This document shows positions 47,101 through 57,600 of a DNA stretch of 64,000 nt, in pieces (the stretch's first letter is position 1; every line of letters starts with the position of its first letter). The notes beneath the pieces were generated by a model. That model was not told the origin of the DNA. It saw only the letters and a program-made list of their open reading frames with translations, and did not search any database. Made by a program: the position numbers and the translations under genes. The stretch is from Parelaphostrongylus tenuis (lineage: Eukaryota > Nematoda > Chromadorea > Rhabditida > Metastrongylidae). The stretch is from positions 166,496-230,495 of the forward strand of contig JAHQIW010000723.1 of assembly GCA_019055375.1 (NCBI GenBank). Reading direction: 5' to 3'.

Positions 47101-50100
47101 TGCTTGGAAGTGCCCTGCAGTACAGACGTGCTCACTCGGTCGACCTTACTCCATGGGTTCGCCAAGCTTTCCATTCCATTGAGATTAACATATCGGTACC
47201 AGACTCGCCTGGGAGGATAGTAGTACGAACTTGACACTTTGGCGTGCACAAATCATCGTCTAGGCAAGATATGCTTTTAATCGCCTTCCTAACTCAACCT
47301 ACCTTACACATCTACTTTACAAATCCTATCATTTGCATTCGACTGGTCTACTCGAATTCAACGTCCACAAAGGTCTTCGAATAATTCGCGAGTTTATTCC
47401 ACTGCTGATTGAGGCATTCGTCTTCACGAATCCTCTGAAATGCCGGTCGAGCTGAAAGTCCTAGGATATTACTGTAATTACTTGAATATTTCGTGCGACT
47501 AACTTCGTATAATCGACATGGAGATTTTGCTGATTCATGTTTGATTTGGTCTTATATAAATTTTCCTCTTAGTTTCTGTTTCAGGTGTTCAACGAATTGC
47601 CTCTTTGTGCTGTAGTGAGTGGCCAAATTTTGTGTATGCATGGTGGTATTTCACCAGAAATTCGATCATGGGATTCACTTCACAATTTGAAAGTATGTTC
47701 GCATAGCTATTTTACAAGTGAGGCGCCTATATTCATTGCCATCACTGTTACATCATTGAATGTTACATTTATATGAAGCTTACATTGGTAGTATAGTTGT
47801 CCTTCAACAAGAGCCTTTACCGCTCATTTTGAAACGGCATTATTGGCTTAGAACTCCAACAAAATTTCTTAATGCTGCTAATGACTATTAGAAGTGGTTC
47901 GAACGGTATTGAACCTTCACGACATTTTTGCAGCTATAATCATGTTTACATAGATAGAAGATATTGTCAATTTGATAAATTGTACAATTCAAACATTTGT
48001 TGTTTTATTGAAAATTGAAGTTTATGGCATATTGCAAAATATGAGCAGTTGGAACCAAGATGGGAAAAGACATATCGGAAAAAAAGTTATTCCAAAGAAG
48101 AAAGTCAGAACTGACTATGAAAATGAAGAATGATCAGAAAATATTTAAAATATAAAGACTAACATCCTTCAACATTTTGACTAATACGAGAGAGCAAATC
48201 TTGATTTACAGAAGCCAAAAACACCTCGCGCTTGTGATGAAGGTATACCTGTGGATTTGATGTGGTCCGATCCCTCAATGGATTCTTGCACCGGGTTCCA
48301 TTTCAATGCGGTACGTAATTTAGATTAAACCAGTTAAGAACTACGTCATACCAAGAGACTACTTCAGAAAACGCTGAGCTTCCCATTAAGCTGAACTTAA
48401 TTACAAAAGAATTGTAAATTCCGAGGTGTTATTGATATCTTTATTAAATATTAGCGAAGCATACAGCAATACACTCAGTAATGCAGCTTGAATATTCCAT
48501 GCTCGAGGCGGCTAACGTTTCGGCGGGTCGCCTTCGTCAGAGCCTGGAAAGATCACATTGATCCACAATCCACTAAGCCAAAAACCTCCATAACCCTAGC
48601 AGAAAATGTTAAAAATGTGTTTTGGATTGCGTAGTGAAAGCTTAATTTCAAAACACTCACCTTTTTGATTTTTGGGTCTTTCAATTATTAATTGAAGACC
48701 AGCCGCTTAAGGTCAGTGCATCAGTGGGCTGTGCAAACATCAAAACGGTGAGTGTTTTAAAATTAAGCTTTTACTATGCGATCCAAAACACATTTCTAAC
48801 ATTTTCTGCTAGGGTTATGGAGGCTTTTGGCTTAGTGAATTGTGGATCAATGTGATCTTTTCAGGCTCTGACGAAGGCGACCCGCCGAAACGTTAGCCAC
48901 CTCGAGCATGGAATATTCAAGCTGCATTACTGACTGTATTGCTGTATGCTTCGTTAATATTCAATAAATATATCAATAACACCTCGCAACGGCTAAACAG
49001 AAGAAAACTATTCATTTATTCAAACTATGCCGAGGATAATAGATAGTCGGTCTTGGGAATTGTAAATTCGTCAGTTAAAAAAATTACCTAGCTTCAATAG
49101 AAACGTTATATATCCTCTCCCGTAATACCGTTTCGATGTTTTCTTTTTGAATTCACTTGAAATACATTTAGTATGCTTAGTATAATCTCTAACTAACTCG
49201 CTCCTGCAAAGAAACAGTTGAAGTCCCACTCTTCATACACATACGTCTTGCTGAGGCATCAACTCGAAGTCCAGTTTTTCGTTACACTCGCTATGAGTTA
49301 TTTCAACTCATGTTGGCCCCACTGCGCCCTCACTTATAATATAAGCTACTTACATCAAAGCATAGGTGATAGGCCACGTTGGCTGTATTACCTGCCGTCC
49401 CGTTGATCGTCGAGTTACTCGAACGGATTCCAGTGAAATTTTCTTTTCTCTCTGCTCCATGTGAGAGTGAGTTGGTGGGATTTAAGCGCTTTTAGGTTGC
49501 TGCCTATCACAACCTTTTAGAGTCTTCGTGAAAACTCTTACCTTCGAGTCGCGGGATTTCCGGCTGCGCATTTGACAGTCCGAGGAATCCAGTCGTTAAC
49601 GGTCCTCATCTATCGATTGCCATTCAGATGCATTATGTATTGGACCTATCCGATCTTCCATAAATTAAAGTAAAAAACGCACAAAGAGCGGGGTCTCCAA
49701 TTTTGGACCATTGAAGTAGGTCGGAATATTAGATTTCCTCTCTCATCTGCGTGATTTGAAATACTCCACATGTTGTTTTTTTTCGATTGCTCATTTTATA
49801 ACGCAGAGATCTTTCATGGTGATCACGTAGCGACCAGATTTGTGAATCATAAGTTAAGACAGGGAGAAGAGTGGAATTGATAAAGTGCACATGTAGTCAG
49901 GTGTACGTTGTTTTTTCACTACATACTCGACGCTCTAAAATGCTCCCCAGGTCGCTCGCTCGCTTCGATCTTCTCAACTCTAAGACTGACTCGTTTATGA
50001 AGTTGATTCCGAACTAAATAGACGTGATTGGAACATTCGGAGATACTCACTACGTTCAGCGAGGGTGAGACATATGAAATCAATCCATTCTTCGTGAGCA

Positions 50101-53100
50101 TCGTTTTTGCCAGATTAGGTTGAAAAACAAATTTTCACCAGTATCATTTGAATCGTTCAGCGTTCCCCTCGCCTAATTCTTAGTGTTGTAAAGACGATAT
50201 CATCAAATGCAGGGCTTCCATAAGTCGTCATCACACTAGAGCAGTCGCTGGCTTCTGTGTATCAGAAGGAAATCAACATCTTGCGACTAGTAGCTGCCAA
50301 GTTGTTGGTCAATCCTGGTACGATTTACTCTTAGCTGGGCTTTCCAAGTGATAACGTCGGGCTACTTCTCAGCATGGGTAACGCTGCTGAGGGCCGAACG
50401 CCGTCTTCTCCCCCTTCCCCTCCCTTTGCACTACGCAGTCCGATACCCAGGAACAGATGGGATATGTGAATATGGTAAATGTCAGTTATGAAAATTTATA
50501 GAAAAACTATCGTTAACAGTGAGAATAGCTTTTGGTTAGAACATAGTGCAGATCTCAGTGAAACGAAAAAGAAATTGAAGAAAATCTTTCAAGTTTCTGT
50601 CGATATGAAACCAACTCTTATGAACTGTTCCATTTACAAAATGTTGTTACATGTTGCGAGATATTGATACTGCCATTTTCTCATTCATTTCTCAACTATA
50701 GAACTAACCTGGCGATTAACTTCTCAGTTACCACTTTGGATTCATTTATACTATTGGTCATTTCAGACGAGAGCTACATCGTACATCTTTGGTGGTGATA
50801 CTATTGCTAACATATGCACAATGCTTGATATTTCGATGGTGGTTCGAGCTCATGAAGTTGTTAAGGTGACGATTCAAGATCAACAGTTCCTTAAAAAATT
50901 TGAATGAATGTTTTTAAAGTTGAGTCAAAGTCAAATCCAAACGAAATAGATCGAAAATGGACTAAAAATTTTGAGGGTATAAATGTAAAAGAGCATCTGA
51001 TTGTTGCATGTCACATAAAGTGACACATGCGCTCGTAGTTATCTCTTATTTTGAATCTTATATTCACAGCCTCTTCGTATTTATTATATTCTAATGGTAT
51101 CGTTTCACGACTTTCGGTACGGCATGCATCATATTTATTACACTAATTTTTAGAGACGTTTTTCGCTAGACAAGGAGCTTTTGCTAGGCCTTTACTATCA
51201 TTGAATAAAATTGCAATTTGAATGCTTGTTTTCTAAAAAAGCCCTGTTAGAGTACGTTGTAGCAGGCAAGTAAGAACTAGTTTCTGCGGATAGATTTTGA
51301 AGAGACTTTTGGCTTGGAAAACGACGATTCCAGCACTAAATTTGCTTTGTTCAAAATCTTTGTTGTGCTTTAGCAACGGAAGAAGAACTTCTTCAAATTT
51401 AGAATAGCTAATCCTTATGTTACCTGTTTCATGAGCTTCGTAATATATCTATTCGATAAGGGGAAGAAAGCTTTCAGCTAAAGAACGGCAGAACTCTCTT
51501 CTACAATGCTAATACTACAAACTTAGAAATAATTTTGAAATGGAGAGAAAATTTTCGACTGAATAACTAACATTATGCCTCTCAAATCGCTCAGTACGTT
51601 GCGACTACAACTGCCGTCCCAAAAAGACTCAATTTTGTTCTTTTTTCAATCAAAAGATTCATGAATATTTCACAATATTTCTTCTGCACAACCGTTTGCT
51701 TTTGATGTCGATACTTTGAGGAGAGAGTCCTCTTCCATTTGCTCTTACAGTTCCTGCGTCTACAATCTAAATTGTTTCAGTTTGATTTCCCGTTATCACA
51801 TCTCATTTTCGGAATCCTACTAATTCGAGCATTCCATTCGTGTCTTCGGATTCATCGCCGGAAAAGTCATCTAATAATTCACGTGCAGTTTCGATTAAGT
51901 CATGAGGATTTCACTTTCTTCCTGGTGTCGTAGATTATTGGCTCGGTAGATGTCTGCAGTTTCAAAGATAGTTAGAATAGGGCGTTTGCAGGTGATTGTA
52001 AGGTAGTGTTGTAACAAGGATCGAACTAGAACATTGCTTCCTAATAACGCGCATCAGTAACCACTCGGCCACAGCCCCCATCAGTATTGAATATTGAGAA
52101 TTTTTGCAGTAGCTGTACATCCTTGCACAAATAGAAACTCTTATTTTGAATTTTATCAGGTCTCAACAACCTAAACTAGACGGAATTGGGCCATTTTCTA
52201 GGACTGTTGCTATGATCATTCGGTGGATATTTTTTTTCGAATCAGGATATGAAATACGTCACTCGAGTACTAGACTTTTCATCAATTATATGCCGCATCT
52301 CTTGGAGAAACCATGTTTCAGATGAACTTCTGCTAGATTCCGAAGCAAATCTATGCGCATCCGCCAAATATTCCTTCAGAATATTGTTACGAAATGTCAA
52401 TTTCATTTGATGTCAGAAAGAAAGCGTGCTTTCACTGGCTTTTCGAGGAAATTTGCGACTAAAAATAACTTTTTATCAATGGTAGTTGCATAGTATAGGA
52501 TTTTGGACAAGATGATGCTACTAATTAATTTCTGAGCGATGAGGGGAGTGTACACGGATATTATTGGCAACAAGATAAGCATTAAGCGAATGTTGTCCAT
52601 TAGCGATAGAACAAGCGTTTTTTTTTTCACCGTAGCGTGCCAATCAACAGATTCTTCACCCTTCAATTTGTTGATTATTAATAATCAAGCAAATTTTGCT
52701 ATTTTTAGGATGGACATCAGTTTATGTTCGATAATAAACTGGTCACAATATTCTCGGCTCCAAATTACTGTGGAACTGATGGAAACGCAGCCTCAGTTTG
52801 TCTTTTGTTTTTGGAAAATAGATTTTGTTATTTCCTCGAATTATAAAACCAATACGAGGTCGCTCAGAAAGGTTTATTTGCCTTTCGATGTTATTATCTT
52901 CTTTAGAGCCGCATTGATCCGAGTCGATAGTCCGTAGGTGGCCGTCTCCTGGTGTGGGTACTCGTCGCATCGAGTTAAATCCAGTAAAGATAAGGACTGC
53001 TTGAACTCGATTTTACAACGAACACCCATATCCTAGGGATGACTACAGACGAATACGCCGAGACTTTAGCTAAATTCATTTTACCTATTTCGTGCTAGCT

Positions 53101-54349
53101 TAATAACCAAAGGAAAGATTGATTTTTCCATGTCGAGATTTTGAAAAAATTAGTTTTCAGACATAAACTTAAGTGCGTAAGGTGCTATTACAGGTGATGA
53201 AGGTCTCAAGTGACTTAGAGATTTCATTCGTTACATTGAAACCACGCCTCGACGCTGCTCGCCTAAGCGAGGAGAAACGGCAACTCATTGAAAAGATGAT
53301 GGCAGACGCCATGGCTAAGAGTCCAGATCCATGTAGGTTAACGACTAGTCGACGAACAATCGTTAATCTCTCGTTAGCGTTCAACAATTTTTCTCAGCTG
53401 AGGCCATGTAAAAGTGAGTCTACTTGTTTCACTGTAAGTTAAATTACTTCCGATTATTCAGATGCCCGACTTTTACCTAACAAAACAGTGGCGAAGAATA
53501 CGGGCGTAATCATTGATGACAGTAGTATCATAGGACCACCTCCAGCTCCAGGACAAGTAAGAACCTTAGTCGGTAGGTGTAGGAAATAACTTCACTTCTT
53601 ATATTTTGTTGAGCGTTAAATGTCCTACTAATATATCAGTGTGGTTTCAGATACGAGTTCAAATGAAATGGACGCTGAAAGGGCAATCTCCCCGACTCAG
53701 CCGCAATCGCTTTTTCCGCCTTCTCAATCTAAACCTGGGAAACAAGAGTCTTCAGAAGGTGCCACAGGCTGAACAAAAGGACTTCCCAACTAACAATCTA
53801 TTGAACGTGCTATCACCCAAGAATCGTGTTACGACTCCTTCTCCTTCGTGTCCGATACCTAATGGAAAATCTCCTTCACCAGTCAGCACACCAGCGGCAA
53901 ACTCTGCAACCACTAAACCAGAGTTATTGAATCTTAGTGGAAGCGGCACCAAAAACCTAACTCCCGGTGATACTATTGGCAAAACACAAGCCACAGCGCA
54001 TACAGTACAAACCGAACCAATCCTACCCCTAACCGTCGTTCCTCCTCCATCTAAGTCACCGACAACATCGACTTGCAAAGAAGTATCGTCTCAGAGGAAA
54101 GTGCCATCAGAAGTGAGATCAAAAACTACATCAGACAGCGAAAGTATCAGCAATCCAATGCTGGAAGCAATTCATGTCTCGTCACCACAACCACAAGCAA
54201 TCGCAAAGCCCCAGAGTGTGGCAGAGGCATCAGAAGGTGCGATCGAATCAACTCAAACACCGTCGCGCCCACATCCTAAGAGTTCAAATGAAATGGTCAA
54301 CGACACAGAAAAAGCTTTGAAGAACCAAAAACTATCGAAGTCTGAATAG
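44135..54349 (+). CDS. divergent PP1-type serine/threonine protein phosphatase with long P/S/T-rich tail
   Basis: PPP-family metallophosphatase. Exons: 44135-44230, 44553-44650, 46688-46772, 46835-46991, 47585-47692, 48212-48310, 50767-50865, 52709-52795, 53194-53332, 53462-53556, 53651-54349. All metal and phosphate ligands are present: GDIHGQ (exon 2), GDYVDR (exon 3), RGNHEC (exon 4), HGG (exon 5), RAHE (exon 7), with SAPNYCG in exon 8. The usual Gly after GDYVDR is Cys (VDRCKKSFE), and NDRG of PP1 reads as ATRA, keeping Arg. The catalytic part is about 350 residues; the last exon adds about 232 residues rich in Pro, Ser and Thr. In exon 4 one extra A in the run at 46874-46876 breaks frame; with two As it reads [14 protein letters not shown]. 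The last exon holds two competing frames (see findings). The start was chosen because ATG lies 9 nt after a strong TTTCAG acceptor. Nematodes have many lineage-specific PP1-like genes, often germline-biased; that role here is inference. Confidence 0.93.
44915..45325. mobile_element. GTATCGGGCT foldback family, diverged paired arms
   Basis: Arms share GTTTCGCCCTTGCAG with GACTGCAAGGCCGAAAC, and CATGCATGTGGTC with GACCACAGCATGG. It lies in phosphatase intron 2 beside a mariner remnant. Confidence 0.55.
45344..45610 (+). mobile_element. mariner transposase N-terminal remnant
   Basis: Reads [10 protein letters not shown], then [34 protein letters not shown] and IDRQAVQ, matching the HTH, linker and start of the mariner catalytic domain up to the LADDFG region. 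No catalytic residues remain. It abuts the foldback at 44915-45325, within phosphatase intron 2. Confidence 0.7.
46405..46640. mobile_element. GTATCGGGCT foldback family, diverged copy
   Basis: TTTCTCAAGACTTAAACTCC and GTCATGCATGTGGTTTGCT on the left; GACTGCAAGGCCGAAACACG and ACAGATCACATGTACGG on the right. Lies just upstream of phosphatase exon 3. Confidence 0.55.
47092..47290 (+). repeat. tRNA-derived SINE, decayed
   Basis: AAGACGCAGTGCTTGGAAGT head and GGTACCAGACTCGCCTGGGA body; lies in phosphatase intron 4. Confidence 0.5.
48422..48986. mobile_element. 565-bp palindromic element in phosphatase intron 6
   Basis: The left end CGAGGTGTTATTGATAT is the complement of the right end ATATCAATAACACCTCG. 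Complementarity runs inward for more than 200 bp per arm, including GAATATTCCATGCTCGAGG, AACGTTTCGGCGGGTCGCC and ACCCTAGCAGAAAATGTTA with their partners. No coding capacity. Related single arms occur near 9130-9230 and 40530-40600. Confidence 0.8.
48991..50766 (+). other. second part of phosphatase intron 6
   Basis: Non-coding stretch between the 565-bp palindrome and exon 7. A decayed antisense RTE tail lies near 49360-49450; I recognise nothing else. Confidence 0.5.
49350..49450 (-). mobile_element. RTE extreme 3' end, decayed
   Basis: The minus strand reads close to [12 protein letters not shown], the RTE carboxyl end, similar to the tails at 35.5 and 40.3 kb. Short and weak. Confidence 0.4.
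51140..51560. repeat. CGTAATTT dispersed family copy
   Basis: TTTTCTAAAAAAGCCCTGTTAG with GTACGTTGTAGCAGGCAAGT and later TTGAAATGGAGAGAAAATTT; heavily decayed, in phosphatase intron 7. Confidence 0.35.
52005..52077 (-). repeat. decayed tRNA-like sequence (Ser/Leu-type box A)
   Basis: The minus strand begins GGGGGCTGTGGCCGAGTGG, a box A typical of Ser or Leu tRNAs, and ends with CTAGTTCGATCCTTG. There is no matching acceptor stem or long variable arm, so it is a pseudogene or repeat. Confidence 0.4.
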
Positions 54350-54499
54350 TAAATCATTAAACTGCCTGCTATCTAATTAGACAATAATTCCCTTTTCGAA
54401 TATTATATTATTCATAGTATTTCTCCCATAGAGTTACAATACTTAGTAGATTGTGAAGATATCTGGCAATGGTGACTAAACAGAGCAAGTAAAACTATT

Positions 54500-54505
54500 A
54501 ATAAA
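54500..54505 (+). terminator. polyadenylation signal AATAAA of the phosphatase gene
   Basis: AATAAA about 150 nt after the stop codon at 54347-54349 and about 145 nt before the convergent pyruvate carboxylase stop, so the two 3' UTRs probably abut or overlap. Confidence 0.5.
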
Positions 54506-54648
54506 TCTCGATACTTGTTATTTACACATCACAAGTGAAAAAGACACATGTTTTAGATGTTCGCAATTATCTGGAATACGGTAATTCAAAGCGTTACAAC
54601 TCAGCTTGTTATAGGAAAAATAGTGCATGCAAAAATTGATTGTTGAAA

Positions 54649-57600
54649 TTAGGGTTCGACTCCGACAACTAAGTCACCAGCTGCACATATTCCTTGTGTG
54701 AGATGGATTTTCTTCACAGTACCCGCAATAGGCGAATCAACAACCATTTCCATTTTCGTAGCCGATAGTACGAAAAGTGCTTGCTTTAGCGCAACCTGAA
54801 TAGGAATTTTGAATAATTTTGATCAGGTGCATCTGCTCAGTAATGTATCAAATATTTTTCCAGAAAACCACAGGTTGGAAAATCACCTTTTCTCTTCTTC
54901 GACCTTTAATTCGAGAATTTCTCCAGGCATTGGAGCTCCAGTAGATCCACGAACTCCAGGCAGAGCCTTGGGATGGGTCACGATTTTCTGAACATGATAA
55001 GATAGAAAACAATCTTTGCTGCTGATTACTATAATCATAACATATCCATGAACACAAGCTCCTTAAACTTTTTTAAGTTCTTTGGTACGTAATTTGAATG
55101 GAAGTGCATCTGTGACTACGCATCATATTAAAAATTATGGGGTTTCTTGAAGTCGGAAAAAATTATGCAAAATAACAGTCGCGATCATCCTCAAAACATA
55201 TTCGGATTCCATGTCACTTGTCACTAGAATTCCTTCACACTGGTCGTCGAATTACTCGAGCGTCTTCATCGAAATCCCTATCAGTGCGTATCGCTTCCGC
55301 AAATGATTGAGTGAGTTTTTTCTCTAAGAAAACACTCGAAAGAAAAGACTCGATATACTAACCATAACAGCCAAGAGCACTGGAGTGTACAACACTGTGT
55401 GTTCAGTGATAATTTCGCCTGACATACAGTGTAATATATTCGTCGTCGCTTAATCTTACTATAGGGGACTGAGCGCCTTGAGAGTATTTGCTAGAGAAGG
55501 GTACTGTCCAACTGATGAGGTCGAAATACGTGTATCGGGCTCTATAAGTCAGCCCATTTAACAGTCATGACATGTTGGCGGCTCAAATAATAATTGAGAG
55601 ATATATTGACTAAGCTTTGTTCGGTCTGAGGAACCGCTAGCAATAACATTTCCCACGATTTTGTGAAGTCTCATCTCTCTTCCATACTGACCATCGTTCA
55701 AAGATCTTTGTAAATGCGCTTGAATTCAATGGTACTAGATCGTCCTAACGAGCTTCGTGCGGACGTTGCCTTGAAAGACACACCAAGCTCCTGACGCAGA
55801 TAGTTTTCAACATGTATGGGTACATCGTTAACTCAATATCGTCGATATAAATAGGCACCTCAGATATCTCCTTCACATGCTTATACAAACACTCCATTCA
55901 TGCTCCTTTCTTTTGCTCGTTCGTAAGAACAAGTGATCCTTGACTGCCGCTTGATTTGTCCTCTACTTCGGAAATGAGTTGTCCAGGGTTTCACTTCTTG
56001 ACACAGTTACACAATGCTGCAGCATTGAGGTTTTCATTCCGTTGACTGTTAAGGTACGAAATATGATGTCATGTAGATAATTAACTGAGCTCTAGTTGTC
56101 AAAACATTCATATGAAGTAAATATCCGCCCTGTCGCATGCAGAACAGCACATTGGGCTCTGACGTCGTGAGAGACACAAAAAAGACGATACCTTTTGCAC
56201 TAACCTCTTTTTTCTATTTTTCAGGGAGAGTACTGATACGTGGAATAACTACTATGACACAAGCGTCGAGCTTAATGACCGGAAGTAACCGCGCTCTTCC
56301 AAAGTTTGTCCTATCTTATGGAGACAAAAAATACACACAAACACAATCGCCCGAAGCATTTCTTATGCATCAATTCATAATGGCTATCAATCACACTGAC
56401 GTGGCAAATTAGCTTCGTATATACATGAACGCAGCCGCACCTCTACAGTGTCAAAAAAATAGCTGTTCATTATATTTTACCACGTTGAACTCACCTTAGA
56501 AGCCTCGTTGTCTTGAACAAGCATACTCCTCATTTGTCCATTGAGATTGAAGAACACTTCACGTTCGCCCTTGTCGTTCAGCTTACCTTCCGCCAAAAGT
56601 TGAATGGCTAATTTCTTTCCTTTTTCGATCTCCACCTAAGATAAAATAAGGACATCCGCTAACAATCGCTCAATCTTGTAAAAAAAAAAATAAAGGATAT
56701 TCCGTTGTTACGAAAAAAAGGTAAAATCATATTTGAAATTGGAGTGAAAAATATGTACGTCAACTTCTTCGGCGATATCTAATCCTGTCAAAAATATTCT
56801 TGTAGGCAATTTGTCGAAAGGTCCATATTTCATGCGGAATCGCTCAAACTCATCAAAAACAGAAGGGAACATAGCGTATAACATAACATCGTGATCTCTA
56901 AATGCTAACGCATATTTACAATATGAAGAAAAGGCAATCTCAGGATTTTTTACCATCAGACAACGCCTTATTTTGTATACCTTAGTACCCTTCCATGTTT
57001 TTCCTCCAGCTCGTTCTTTATTTTATTAAAGTCCAAATCAAAGTCCAAAGGAGGCATTTCTGCGCCAGGTCTTCCATCAACCTAAGACATCTGCTATACT
57101 GAGGATATGAACAAAATGAATAGTAGCATGAACTTGAAATTGGTATCAGAAAAATAGTACCTTGGGTTTACCACGAAGTACTTTTGTTCTCAAAGGCTCA
57201 GGAAAACCATAAGGAGGCTGTCCAACATTTCCCTAAAACTATAAATTATGAACCACTCGATCTGGGTATAATAACTGAAAAAAAGAGCTTGTTAGCCCAA
57301 CATTAACCTGCATGTATTCCACAACACTTTTAGGGCAGGATAAGTCGTCTGCACGATCAACGAGTGTTTCGCGGGTAAGGTTATTTTGTACCATGAATTG
57401 AGCCAGATCACCAACAATATTCGATGAAGGAGTAACCTAAGGAACAGTGTGATATAAGTATGAGATTGTTACACTAGCAGCAGGCAAATCAACCTTGATT
57501 ATGTCACCAAGGGCAAGATTAGCTTCGTGGTTAGCTTGATTTCGTCAAAGTGGCTGCCAAGTCCAAGTGAGAAGGCCAAAACATCAACATGAATTCTTCA

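Larger units (their letters stand above)
50866..52708 (+). other. phosphatase intron 7
   Basis: Joins RAHEVVK to DGHQFMF in phase 0. It contains a dispersed-repeat copy (51140-51560) and, at 52005-52077 on the minus strand, a decayed tRNA-like sequence. The open frames around 52400-52940 are chance frames that overlap exon 8. Confidence 0.5.

Noticed and set aside
52539..52937. 132-codon open frame on plus
   Set aside because: Overlaps phosphatase exon 8 (52709-52795), whose true frame reads DGHQFMF and SAPNYCG; this frame has no family match.
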